The notes beneath the pieces were generated by a model. That model was not told where the DNA came from and searched no databases. It was given only the letters and a program-made list of their open reading frames with translations. A DNA stretch of 64,000 nt from JAIVGV01 sp036389335. Lineage in GTDB: Bacteria; Acidobacteriota; Blastocatellia; Pyrinomonadales; Pyrinomonadaceae. The DNA is taken from assembly GCA_036389335.1 (NCBI GenBank), contig DASVQC010000032.1, forward strand, positions 1 to 64,000. Reading direction: 5' to 3'. Below, one piece after another: positions 7,729 through 17,290 of this stretch (the stretch's first letter is position 1; every line of letters begins with the position of its first letter). The translations under genes and the position numbers were made by a program.

Positions 7729-8820
7729 GTGAAGATGAAGAACGGACGCCCATTGACCGGCAAGATCGTGCTCGACGCGATGGGCAGCGACCGCGCGCCG
7801 CACCCGGAGATCGACGGGGCGCTCGCCGCCGCGCGCGACCTCGGCTGCGTCGTCGTCCTCGTCGGCCAGACCGAGAGGGTCGAGCCGGAGCTGCGCCGCT
7901 GCGGCTGGCGGCGTCAGGGCGACCGCGGCGTCGAGCTGGTCGAAGCCGCCGAAGTCATCGGGATGGGCGACGCGGTGGCGACGTCCGTCCGCCGCAAGAA
8001 GAAGAGTTCGCTGCGCGTCGGCGCGAAGCTCGTCGCCGATGGGCACGCCGACGGCTTCGTCTCGGCGGGCAACACCGGCGCGGCGATGGCGACGGCGAAG
8101 ATGGTCTTGGGGATGCTGCCGGGCGTGGATCGTCCCGCGCTCGCCGCGCTGATGCCGACCAAGTCGGGACGCCCGACGCTCATCCTCGACGTGGGCGCGA
8201 ACTCGGACTGCAAGCCGCACCAGCTCGCGCAGTTTGCTATCATGGGCGACGCTTACGCGCGCACCGTGCTCGGGACGACGCGGCCCACCGTCGGCCTGAT
8301 GAGCATCGGCGAGGAGGTGGCGAAGGGGAGCGAGCTGACGAAAGAGGCCTTCCCGCTCCTGCGCGAACTGTCGAGCCTGAACTTCGTCGGCAACGTCGAG
8401 GGGCGCGACGTTTTTTCGGGCACGGTCGACGTCGTCGTCACCGACGGCTTCACCGGCAACGTGATGTTGAAACTCTCCGAGGGCCTGCAGGACGCGCTGC
8501 TCTCGCTGATCCGCCGCGAGCTGTCGGCCTCGGCGATCACGAAGGCGGGCGCGGTGCTCGCCCGCCCGGCGTTCCAGCGGCTCAAGAAGCGGCTCGACTA
8601 CTCGGAGTACGGCGGCGCGCCGCTCCTCGGCGTGCGGAAGATCGTCGTCGTCGGGCACGGCAGCTCGAACGCGCGCGCCGTCCGCAACCTGATCCGCATC
8701 GCGCACGAGTTCTCGCAGCAGGGCGCGACCGAACGCATCGAGCGCGGCATCGGTGAGACGAACGCGCGCGAGGGCGAAACTTTAGAAGCGAGACTTCGGG
8801 CGTCGGAAGCGTCGGGCTGA
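7729..8820 (+). CDS. plsX: Phosphate acyltransferase PlsX
   Basis: PlsX makes acyl-phosphate from acyl-ACP and phosphate, the first step toward phosphatidic acid, at the inner face of the membrane. The product has DAMGSDRAPHPEI near the N-terminus, SAGNTGAAMA at about residue 110, LDVGANSDCKPHQLAQFA and VVTDGFTGNVMLKLSEG, all family signatures. At 363 residues it is slightly longer than usual because of a charged tail. I use the GTG at 7729; the ATG at 7735 is equally possible, and neither has a clear ribosome binding site. It follows rpmF by 39 bp. Confidence 0.95.
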   Translation: MKMKNGRPLTGKIVLDAMGSDRAPHPEIDGALAAARDLGCVVVLVGQTERVEPELRRCGWRRQGDRGVELVEAAEVIGMGDAVATSVRRKKKSSLRVGAKLVADGHADGFVSAGNTGAAMATAKMVLGMLPGVDRPALAALMPTKSGRPTLILDVGANSDCKPHQLAQFAIMGDAYARTVLGTTRPTVGLMSIGEEVAKGSELTKEAFPLLRELSSLNFVGNVEGRDVFSGTVDVVVTDGFTGNVMLKLSEGLQDALLSLIRRELSASAITKAGAVLARPAFQRLKKRLDYSEYGGAPLLGVRKIVVVGHGSSNARAVRNLIRIAHEFSQQGATERIERGIGETNAREGETLEARLRASEASG

Positions 8821-8839
8821 TCGATCTCGATCCGATTCA

Positions 8840-8871
8840 CTGACCTCTGACCTCTAATCTCTGACCTCTGC
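8840..8871. repeat. Short heptad direct repeat, TGACCTC word
   Basis: Four tandem heptads (TGACCTC, TGACCTC, TAATCTC, TGACCTC) fill the gap between plsX and fabH. There is no inverted arm, so it looks like half of an element. AAAGG follows and serves fabH. Confidence 0.7.
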
Positions 8872-8889
8872 TTTCAGAAAGGCTACACG

Positions 8890-9873
8890 ATGGCGACGAA
8901 CGCCAGGATCATCGGGACGGGGCGCTCGTACCCGGAGGGCATTTTGACCAACGCCGATCTCGAACGGATGGTCGAGACCTCGGACGAGTGGATCACCTCG
9001 CGCACCGGCATCCGCCAGCGGCACAAAGCCGCCGAGGGCGAGTACACCTCTCTCTTCGCCGTGCGCGCCGCGCGGCAGGCGATCGAGCGCGCGAAGATCG
9101 ACCCGGCGGAGATCGACCTGCTCATCTGCGCCACCGTCACGCCCGACCAACTGCTGCCCTCGACCGGCTGCATCATCCAGACCGAGCTGGGCGCGCACAA
9201 GGCCGCCGCCTTCGATCTGGCCGCCGCCTGCTCCGGCTTCCTCTACGGCCTGACGCTCGCCAACCAGATGATCCGCGGCGGCCAGTCGCGCCGCGCGCTC
9301 GTCGTCGGCGCGGAGGTCTTGACGCGCTACGTCGACTACACCGACCGCTCGACCTGCGTCATCTTCGGCGACGGCGCGGGCGCGGCGGTGCTCGCGGCGG
9401 AGGAGGGCGAGCGCGGCATCCTCTCGACGCGCATCCGCTCCGACGGTCGCTACGGCGAGCAGCTCTTCGCGCCGGGCGGCGGCACGCGCCTCGGCCACAG
9501 CGCCGAGTCCATCGCGGCGGGCGACTACTTTTACAAGATGCGCGGCAACGAGCTGTTCAAGGTCGCCGTCCGCTCGATGACCGAAGTCTCGCGCGAGGTG
9601 CTCGAAGAGTCGGGCCACGGGGCCGACGAGGTAAAACTGTTCATCCCGCATCAGGCGAACCAGCGCATCACGGACGCCGTCGCCGACAAGCTCAAGGTCG
9701 ATTCCGGGATCGTCTACTCCAACATCGAGTACCACGGCAACACCTCCTCGGCCTCGATCCCCATCGCGCTCGACGAGTGCGTCGAAGCGGGCCGCATCGG
9801 CGAGGGCGACCTCGTCCTCCTCGCCTCCTTCGGCGGCGGCGTCACGTGGGGCGCGGTGCTGCTGCGGTGGTGA
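8890..9873 (+). CDS. fabH: 3-oxoacyl-ACP synthase III
   Basis: FabH starts fatty-acid synthesis by condensing acetyl-CoA or branched acyl-CoA with malonyl-ACP. The catalytic triad is complete: Cys114 in DLAAACSGF, His254 in PHQANQRI and Asn284 in YHGNTSSAS. At 327 residues the length is normal. The C-terminus has the usual FGGGVTWGAVLLRW. Whether it prefers straight or branched primers cannot be told here. It lies between plsX and fabD in the conserved order. Confidence 0.97.
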   Translation: MATNARIIGTGRSYPEGILTNADLERMVETSDEWITSRTGIRQRHKAAEGEYTSLFAVRAARQAIERAKIDPAEIDLLICATVTPDQLLPSTGCIIQTELGAHKAAAFDLAAACSGFLYGLTLANQMIRGGQSRRALVVGAEVLTRYVDYTDRSTCVIFGDGAGAAVLAAEEGERGILSTRIRSDGRYGEQLFAPGGGTRLGHSAESIAAGDYFYKMRGNELFKVAVRSMTEVSREVLEESGHGADEVKLFIPHQANQRITDAVADKLKVDSGIVYSNIEYHGNTSSASIPIALDECVEAGRIGEGDLVLLASFGGGVTWGAVLLRW

Positions 9874-9880
9874 TCGAAAG

Positions 9881-9951
9881 CCGTGACAGGTGAGCCGTAG
9901 ACCGTGACGGGGAGTCGTGGGATTTCACCCGTCACCGTTTGCGGTTGACGG
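9881..9951. repeat. Degenerate heptad palindrome, GTGACAG word
   Basis: Words CCGTGACAGGTGA and CCGTGACGGGG on the left face TCACCCGTCACCG and GGTTGACGG on the right. It is shorter and more decayed than other copies and fills the fabH-fabD gap. Confidence 0.7.
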
Positions 9952-9957
9952 TTAAGG

Positions 9958-10920
9958 ATGTCTCCAATCGCTTACATCTTTCCCGGACAGGGCTCGCAGT
10001 ACGCGGGGATGGGGCGCGCGCTCGCGGAGCGTTACGCGGCGGCGCGCGAGGCGTTCGAGGAGGCCGACGACGCGCTCGGCTTCTGCCTGTCGCGCCTGTG
10101 CTTCGAGGGGCCGGCGGAAGATTTGCAGCTCACCGAGAACACGCAGCCGGCGATCCTGACGACCTCCGTGGCGGCGCTGCGCGCGCTCGAAGCCGAGGGC
10201 TGCGCGCCGCCGTCCTTCGTCGCGGGCCACAGCCTCGGCGAATACTCGGCGCTCGTCGCGGCGGGCGCGCTCTCGCTCCGCGACGCCGTGCGGACGGTGC
10301 GCGCGCGGGGCCGCTACATGCAGGAGGCCGTGCCGGTCGGCGTCGGCGCGATGGCGGCGATCCTCGGCGCGGACGCGGGCACGGTCGAAGAGGCTTGCGC
10401 GGAGGCGGCGCGGGGGGGAGTTTGCAGCCCGGCGAACCTCAACTCGCCCAAGCAGATCGTGATCGCGGGCGAGGCGGCGGCGGTCGAGCGGGCGATGGAA
10501 ATTCTGAAGTCGCGCGGCGCGCGCAAGGCCGTGAAGCTGAACGTGAGCGCGCCCTTCCACTGCGCGCTGATGCTTCCGGCGCAGCGGCGGCTGGAAGGCG
10601 ATTTACAAAAGATCGGGTTCGAGGATTTGCGCGTGCCGCTCGTCTCGAACGTCGACGCGAAGCTCGTCCGCACGGGCGCGGAGGCGCGCGCCGGGCTCGT
10701 GCGTCAGGTCTCTTCGCCCGTGCGCTGGAGCGAGACGGTCGAGCTGTTGGTGAAGGAGCAGGGCGTTGAGACTTTCGTCGAGGTCGGGCCCGGCAAGGTG
10801 CTCGCGGGGCTGCTGCGCCAGATCGCGCCCGGCGCGCGCGCGATCAACGTGGACGACGCCGAAGGCGCGGGCGCGGCGCGCGCGGCGCTCGAAGAAATCG
10901 GCGCGGCGGGTGGCGGATGA
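9958..10920 (+). CDS. fabD: Malonyl-CoA:ACP transacylase
   Basis: FabD moves malonyl from CoA to acyl carrier protein. The nucleophile Ser92 is in GHSLGEYSAL and the catalytic His201 in SAPFHCALM. The N-terminus has YIFPGQGSQYAGMG, and the C-terminus VETFVEVGPGKVLAGL. The length of 320 residues is typical. TTAAGG precedes the start. It is followed by acpP without the fabG gene that usually stands between them. Confidence 0.96.
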   Translation: MSPIAYIFPGQGSQYAGMGRALAERYAAAREAFEEADDALGFCLSRLCFEGPAEDLQLTENTQPAILTTSVAALRALEAEGCAPPSFVAGHSLGEYSALVAAGALSLRDAVRTVRARGRYMQEAVPVGVGAMAAILGADAGTVEEACAEAARGGVCSPANLNSPKQIVIAGEAAAVERAMEILKSRGARKAVKLNVSAPFHCALMLPAQRRLEGDLQKIGFEDLRVPLVSNVDAKLVRTGAEARAGLVRQVSSPVRWSETVELLVKEQGVETFVEVGPGKVLAGLLRQIAPGARAINVDDAEGAGAARAALEEIGAAGGG

Positions 10921-10999
10921 GGGCCGATCTGGTTTAATCTTCCCGCACACGAAAATTCAGAGTTCTCTTACTTTCGTTTCCCAAGGAGCTGAAACAGCC

Positions 11000-11248
<249 letters not shown>

Positions 11249-11314
11249 GCGCGGCGCGCGCCCCTCGGCGTTCGCAGCCCGCCGCGCGACGCGCTCCAAC
11301 GCTTCCGGGTCGCC

Positions 11315-11334
11315 GCCCGCCGTCAACGGCGGGC
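11315..11334. terminator. Perfect 8-bp GC hairpin between acpP and fabF
   Basis: GCCCGCCG at 11315-11322 pairs perfectly with CGGCGGGC at 11327-11334 around a TCAA tetraloop. There is no T-tract. It may cause partial termination or stabilise the acpP mRNA 3' end, which would fit the high demand for carrier protein. Confidence 0.45.
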
Positions 11335-11387
11335 CGGGCGCGGCGCGGAGTCGTCTTCAGCATAACCACGGGGAGGTTCAGTCGGAT

Positions 11388-12632
<1,245 letters not shown>

Positions 12633-12636
12633 AAAC

Positions 12637-12734
12637 GTCCGTTGTCCGTAGCCAGTTGTCCGTCGCATGTGGTGAACGACACGACCGGCTCAAGACTTAG
12701 TCTGACGACGGGCAACGGACGACTGACAACTGAC
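12637..12734. repeat. Heptad palindrome, TTGTCCG/ACGGACA word
   Basis: The left arm (12637-12665) repeats GTCCGTT-type heptads, and the right arm (12706-12734) has the complements ACGGGCA, ACGGACG, ACTGACA, ACTGACA. The etfB ATG follows immediately. The word differs from neighbouring elements but the 7-bp period is the same. Confidence 0.75.
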
Positions 12735-13502
12735 ATGAAGATTATTGTTCTCATGAAGCAGGTCGCGAACAAGGACGCGATCCTGCGCATCAACCGCGAC
12801 GCGACGTGGATCGAGGAGGGCGATCTCTCCTTCGAGGTCAACGAGTCGGACGGCTACGCGCTCGAAGAGTCGCTGCGCCTGAAGGAGAAGCACGGGGGCG
12901 AGGTCGTCGTCTGCACGATGGGGCCGCAGCGCGCGAAGTCGGTCATCAAGGACGCGCTCGCGCGCGGGGCGGATCGCGCCGTCCACGTCGTCAAGGACGA
13001 CCTGCTGAGCGTGACGCCTTACGCGGGCGCGAAGATTCTGGCGGAGGCGATCCGGGGCGAGCAGCCCGATCTCGTGATGACGGGCTTGCAGTCGGACGAC
13101 AACGGGTTCGCGCAGACGGGCGTCATCCTCGCGGAGCTTCTGGGCCTGCCCCACGCGACCATCGTCATCGAGGTCGACGCGTCGGGCGAGCAGTTGAGGG
13201 TCAAGCGCGAGCTTGAGAGCGGCTGGTATCAGTGGTACGCGATGCCGAAGCCCGCGCTCCTGACCATCCAGTCGGGCATCAGCCAGATTCGCTACGCGAC
13301 GCTGAAGGGCATCATGGCGGCGAAGAAGAAAGAGATCAGAGAGGTCGCGCCCGCCCCGGCTGACGGCGCGGCGAGCCAGAAGATCACCAAAATCTACTTC
13401 CCCGAGAAGACCAAGCAGACCCAGTTCCTCGGCGACGGCAACGCCAAAGCGGGCGCGACCCAACTCGCCGAGAAGCTGCGCAGCGAGGCGAGGATATTTT
13501 GA
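12735..13502 (+). CDS. etfB: Electron transfer flavoprotein, beta subunit
   Basis: With the alpha subunit it carries electrons from acyl-CoA dehydrogenases to the quinone pool. The product begins MKIIVLMKQVANKD and has 255 residues. The ETF-beta signature VKRELESGWYQWYAMPKPALLTIQSG lies near residue 165 (quoted here as the two halves VKRELESGWYQW and YAMPKPALLTIQSG). DLVMTGLQSDDNGFAQTG is the AMP/nucleotide-binding segment. No Shine-Dalgarno sequence is visible, because the start codon abuts the heptad element. Confidence 0.94.
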   Translation: MKIIVLMKQVANKDAILRINRDATWIEEGDLSFEVNESDGYALEESLRLKEKHGGEVVVCTMGPQRAKSVIKDALARGADRAVHVVKDDLLSVTPYAGAKILAEAIRGEQPDLVMTGLQSDDNGFAQTGVILAELLGLPHATIVIEVDASGEQLRVKRELESGWYQWYAMPKPALLTIQSGISQIRYATLKGIMAAKKKEIREVAPAPADGAASQKITKIYFPEKTKQTQFLGDGNAKAGATQLAEKLRSEARIF

Positions 13503-13504
13503 AG

Positions 13505-13608
13505 AGCCGTTAGCTCTTAGCTCTTAGCTTTCAGCCAAGCCGTAAAACCGCTTGCTTCCGGCTAACAGCTAACAGCTAACGGCTAACGGCTAACAGCTAA
13601 CAGCTAAC
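13505..13608. repeat. Heptad palindrome, GCTAACA/TTAGCTG word
   Basis: The left arm (13505-13534) has TTAGCTC words. The right arm (13558-13608) has seven almost perfect GCTAACA/GCTAACG heptads. It ends one base before the etfA ATG, so etfA has no Shine-Dalgarno sequence. Confidence 0.85.
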
Positions 13609-13609
13609 C

Positions 13610-14587
13610 ATGCCAAACGGAATCTTAATCTTCACGGAGCACCGCGACGGGGCTTTCAACAAGGCGAGCTTCGAGGCGGTCGCGGCGGGGCAGCAGTTGG
13701 GCGCGGCTCTGGGGCAGCCCGCGACGGCGGTCGTGCTGTCGGCGGACGCCGCTGTGGCGCAGGGGCTCGCGGGCTACAAGCTCGACCGCGTCGTCTCGGT
13801 CGAGAACGCGAAGCTCGCCGAGTACACGCCGGACGGCTACGCCGACGCGCTGGAGCGCGCCGTGCGCGCGCTCGATCCCGCATACGTCTTCATGCCGCAC
13901 ACTTACCTCGTGCGCGACTTCGCGCCCAAGCTCGCGGCGCGCTTCGGCAGGGACGTGATCAGCGACTGCGTGCGCGCGTCCGCGGGGGACGGGTCGGTCA
14001 CGTTCTCGCGCCGCATCTTCCTCGGCAAGATCGACGCCGACGTGGTGTCGGACGGCGGGTCGCCGGTCTTCGCCACGTTCCAGTCGGGCGCGTACCGCGG
14101 CGATCAGGCCGAGCGCGGGGGCGGCGCGGCGGTCGAGTCGATGCCGGTCGAGGTGGGCGAGGTGAGGATGAAGCCGGAGCCGCCGTTCCAAGAGGTGAAG
14201 GCGGCGGTCGATCTCTCGAAGGCGGAAGTGATCGTCGCCATCGGTCGCGGCATCAAGGGGCAGGACAACATCCATCTCGCGCAGCAGCTCGCCGACGCGC
14301 TCGGCGCGGAGCTGGCCGCCTCGCGCCCGATCTGCGACGCGGGCTGGCTGCCCATCGACCGCCAGATCGGATCGTCGGGCCAGACCGTCGCGCCGAAGCT
14401 CTACGTCGCGCTCGGCATCTCGGGCGCGATCCAGCACCTCGTCGGGATGAAGAACGCGGGCACCATCGTCGCCGTCAACAAGGACCCGGAGGCCCCCATC
14501 TTCGACATCGCCGACTACGGCATCGTCGGCGATCTCTTCGAGGTCGTGCCGACGCTGGTCGAGGAGATCAAGAAGTTGAAGGGGTAG
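13610..14587 (+). CDS. etfA: Electron transfer flavoprotein, alpha subunit
   Basis: The 325-residue partner of EtfB binds FAD in its C-terminal domain. Signatures seen are RPICDAGWLPIDRQIGSSGQTV followed by PKLYVALGISGAIQHL and the tail IVAVNKDPEAPIFDIADYGI; the first should be read as RPICDAGWLPIDRQ plus IGSSGQTV. The N-terminal half is the variable ETF fold. Gene order etfB-etfA is standard. With the thiolase and hydroxyacyl-CoA dehydrogenase upstream it suggests active acyl-CoA oxidation or butyryl-CoA metabolism. Confidence 0.95.
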   Translation: MPNGILIFTEHRDGAFNKASFEAVAAGQQLGAALGQPATAVVLSADAAVAQGLAGYKLDRVVSVENAKLAEYTPDGYADALERAVRALDPAYVFMPHTYLVRDFAPKLAARFGRDVISDCVRASAGDGSVTFSRRIFLGKIDADVVSDGGSPVFATFQSGAYRGDQAERGGGAAVESMPVEVGEVRMKPEPPFQEVKAAVDLSKAEVIVAIGRGIKGQDNIHLAQQLADALGAELAASRPICDAGWLPIDRQIGSSGQTVAPKLYVALGISGAIQHLVGMKNAGTIVAVNKDPEAPIFDIADYGIVGDLFEVVPTLVEEIKKLKG

Positions 14588-14627
14588 CCTTCACCAGAGT
14601 TCAAGATTAGCTTTAAAGTCAGACGGA

Positions 14628-14657
14628 AGGGGCGAAGCCTTGACGGGCCTCGCCCCT
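14628..14657. terminator. Bidirectional terminator between etfA and the Sco gene
   Basis: AGGGGCGA at 14628-14635 pairs with TCGCCCCT at 14650-14657, with extra GCC/GGC pairing inside. It stands between the convergent ends of etfA (14587) and the Sco gene (14683). CAACCTTTT follows on the plus strand. Confidence 0.7.
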
Positions 14658-14682
14658 CAACCTTTTGAGACGCGGAGCGGGC

Positions 14683-15573
14683 TCACTTAATGGCCGAGAG
14701 CTGGCGGAAGTCGTTCAAAACGTCCTCCGGCTTCCACTCGTTGCCGCGGTAGAGTTTGTAGAGTTTGCCGTCGGGCGCGACGACGGCGGTGCGTAGCGAG
14801 TGGACGATCTGATCGCCGTCGGGCGCGTAAATGAGCCCGAAGTAGTTGGCCGCGCGCCGCACCTCTGCCGGATCGCCGGTGGCGAACTGCCACCGCACGA
14901 ACCTCTCTTCGCTGTAGTTCCCCGTGTGTGCCGCGCCGTAGCTGCGCAGCACCTTCGGCGTGTCGTAAGCGGGATCGATGCTGATGCTCAGCAGGCGCGA
15001 CTTCGCCGCCAAGTCGGGATCGCGAGCGAGCGCGCGGTCGATCTCGGCGAAGTTGTTGCTCATCAGGACGCAGTAGTCGGGCAGGGGGCAGCGCGTGTAG
15101 ATGAAGGTGAGCGCGAGCGCGCGACCGCGGTAGTCGCGGAGCGTGATCTTCTTGCCGTCCTGATTGGTCAACGCGAAGTCCGGGGCTTCGCCGCCCAACT
15201 GCGGCTCGCTCGGCTGCGACTGCGAAGGCGGGGGTGCGGCGGCGTCCGGTTCCGCGTGGGAGATGACGGGGTTCTCGATCACGGTGCGCTCGGCGTCCAC
15301 GACGAGCGTCGCCTGAATCTTGTCGCCGGGGCGCATCACGTCGTAGGCCGACGGCTCTTTGAGCGTGAAGGGCATCGTCATGCCCTCCATCAGCCCCGGC
15401 ACGTCCTCGTGCGCGATGACGACCTCCCGCTGATCCTTGTTGAAGGAGACGACCGTGCCGCGCAGCACGTACCGCTTCGCGCCCGCGCCCGGAGAGTCCC
15501 GAGAGCAGTTCGGAAAAATAAGCGCGGCGCAGAGCAGCAGCGCGGCGCGAGGTTTGGCTTTCATCATCATCAC
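14683..15573 (-). CDS. Sco1/SenC-type copper lipoprotein with an N-terminal CusF-like domain
   Basis: The 296-residue product has a lipoprotein signal ending at Cys23 (IFPNC). Residues 33-105 resemble the CusF copper-binding fold, with His55, Met62, Met65 and Met67 in AHEDVPGLMEGMTMPF. A Pro/Gln linker (about 108-125) leads to a Sco1 thioredoxin fold at 126-296. Its copper ligands would be Cys162 and Cys168 (RCPLPDYC) and His258 (IVHSLRT). The cysteine spacing is CX5C, unlike CXXXC in mitochondrial Sco1, a variant seen in some bacterial members. The likely role is copper delivery to the CuA site of cytochrome oxidase, outside the membrane. No oxidase genes are nearby. Confidence 0.88.
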   Translation of the reverse strand: MMMMKAKPRAALLLCAALIFPNCSRDSPGAGAKRYVLRGTVVSFNKDQREVVIAHEDVPGLMEGMTMPFTLKEPSAYDVMRPGDKIQATLVVDAERTVIENPVISHAEPDAAAPPPSQSQPSEPQLGGEAPDFALTNQDGKKITLRDYRGRALALTFIYTRCPLPDYCVLMSNNFAEIDRALARDPDLAAKSRLLSISIDPAYDTPKVLRSYGAAHTGNYSEERFVRWQFATGDPAEVRRAANYFGLIYAPDGDQIVHSLRTAVVAPDGKLYKLYRGNEWKPEDVLNDFRQLSAIK

Positions 15574-15680
15574 CCAGTCGGTAGCTTACACGCGCGCGGC
15601 GGCGGCGAAAAGTTGCGCGCCGCGCGCCGGGTGCGCGGGCGTGTGGGCGCGGCGCGAGGTGTGATAGGATCGGGGCAAAT

Positions 15681-16640
15681 ATGGGGAGCGCGGGGAGCAG
15701 AGAAGAGGCGAGCGGCGCGGCGGCGATCCTCGACGGCGCGCGCGTCGCCGCAGAGATCAGGCGCGACGTGGCGCGCGAGGTGGAACAACTTAGGGCCGGG
15801 CACGGCGTCGCGCCCTGCCTCGTCGTCGTGCGCGTCGGGGAAGACCCGGCGTCGGCTGTTTACGTCCGCAACAAGGTCAGGGCCTCGGAAGAGTTGGGGC
15901 TGCGCTCCGAGCACCGCGCGCTGCCCGCCGACACCTCGGAGAAAGAGCTGCTCGACGAAGTGGGCGCGCTCAACGCGCGCGATGACGTTGACGGGATACT
16001 CGTGCAGTTGCCGCTGCCGCGGGGCGTCGACGAGCGGCGCGTGATCGAGGCCATCGATCCGGCGAAGGACGTGGACGGCTACCACCCGCTCAACATCGGG
16101 CGGATGACGCTCGGCCAGCCCGCCTTCGTCCCCTGCACGCCAGCCGGGATCGTGGAGCTGCTCGCGCGCGAGGGGGTCGAGATACGGGGCGCGCACGCCG
16201 TCGTCGTCGGGCGCAGCCACATCGTCGGTCGCCCGATGGCGCAGCTCCTCTTGCAGCGCGACGCGACCGTCACCGTCTGCCACTCGCGCACGCCCGATCT
16301 CGCCGCGCACACGCGCCGCGCGGACATCCTCGTCTGCGCCGTCGGCTCGCCCGGCGTCATCCGCGGCGCGCACGTCAAGCCGGGCGCGGTCGTCGTCGAC
16401 GTGGGGATGAATCGCCTGACCAACGAGCGGGACGCGCGCGAGTTCTTCGGAGAGGACGCGGAGAGGCGCATCGGGACGATCCGGAAGCGCGGCTACACGC
16501 TCGTCGGAGACGTGCACCCGGCTGAGGTGGGGCGCGTGGCCGGTCGGCTGACGCCCGTGCCGGGCGGGGTCGGCCCGCTGACGGTCGCGATGCTGATGCG
16601 CAACACGGTGACGGCGGCGCGGCGACGCCGCGGTCTCTGA
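15681..16640 (+). CDS. folD: Methylenetetrahydrofolate dehydrogenase/cyclohydrolase
   Basis: This bifunctional enzyme interconverts 5,10-methylene- and 10-formyl-tetrahydrofolate. Visible signatures are YVRNKVRASEELG with the catalytic lysine, DVDGILVQLPLP, PCTPAGIVELL, VVVGRSHIVGRPMAQLL and PGGVGPLTVAMLM. At 319 residues it is some 25 longer than usual, mostly an N-terminal extension (MGSAGSREEASGAAA) that may mean the true start is further in, although no better start codon is evident. The next gene, coaE, follows by 17 bp. Confidence 0.95.
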   Translation: MGSAGSREEASGAAAILDGARVAAEIRRDVAREVEQLRAGHGVAPCLVVVRVGEDPASAVYVRNKVRASEELGLRSEHRALPADTSEKELLDEVGALNARDDVDGILVQLPLPRGVDERRVIEAIDPAKDVDGYHPLNIGRMTLGQPAFVPCTPAGIVELLAREGVEIRGAHAVVVGRSHIVGRPMAQLLLQRDATVTVCHSRTPDLAAHTRRADILVCAVGSPGVIRGAHVKPGAVVVDVGMNRLTNERDAREFFGEDAERRIGTIRKRGYTLVGDVHPAEVGRVAGRLTPVPGGVGPLTVAMLMRNTVTAARRRRGL

Positions 16641-16657
16641 GGGGCTGGCGACGGGCG

Positions 16658-17281
16658 ATGCTGCGTGTCGGGCTCACAGGTTCAATCGCGGTCGGCAAGT
16701 CGTTCGTCTCGTCCGTGCTCGAAGGGCTCGGCTGCCACGTCCTCGACGCCGACCAGACGGCGCGCGAAGTGGTCGCGCCCGGCACGCAGGGCCTGCGCGC
16801 CGTGATCGACACTTTCGGCGCGAGCGTTCTCGACGCCGAAGGCAAGCTCGACCGCGCGCGCCTCGGCGCGGAGGTGTTCGCGGACGGGGGGAAGCGCAAG
16901 GTTTTAAACTCGATCCTCCACCCGCTCATCATCGCGGCGCAGGACGAGTGGGTGAGGGAGCGCAGGCGCGAAGACCCGAGGGGCGTGGCGGTCGTCGACG
17001 CCGCGTTGATGATCGAGACGGGGAGCTACAAACGTTTCGACCGGATCGTCGTCGTGCACTGCCTTCCCGAAGCGCAGCTCGAACGGCTGATGAGGAGGGA
17101 CGGGCTAACGCGCGAGGAGGCCGCGCGGCGCGTCGCCGCGCAGATGCCTCAGGAAGAGAAGATGCGCCACGCGGACTTTCTCGTCGACACCTCGGACGGC
17201 TTCGACGACACGCGCCGTCAGGTCGAAGAGGTTTACGGGAGGCTGCGGGAGCTGGCCGCGAACGACGAAAGAGTCTCCTGA
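16658..17281 (+). CDS. coaE: Dephospho-CoA kinase
   Basis: CoaE phosphorylates the ribose 3'-OH of dephospho-CoA, the last step of coenzyme A synthesis. The P-loop GSIAVGKS is at residues 8-15, followed by LDADQTAREVV, a family signature, and HPLIIAAQDEW. The 207-residue length is normal. It probably shares an operon with folD, and the peptide-binding gene begins 9 bp downstream. Confidence 0.95.
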   Translation: MLRVGLTGSIAVGKSFVSSVLEGLGCHVLDADQTAREVVAPGTQGLRAVIDTFGASVLDAEGKLDRARLGAEVFADGGKRKVLNSILHPLIIAAQDEWVRERRREDPRGVAVVDAALMIETGSYKRFDRIVVVHCLPEAQLERLMRRDGLTREEAARRVAAQMPQEEKMRHADFLVDTSDGFDDTRRQVEEVYGRLRELAANDERVS

Positions 17282-17290
17282 GTTAATTTG

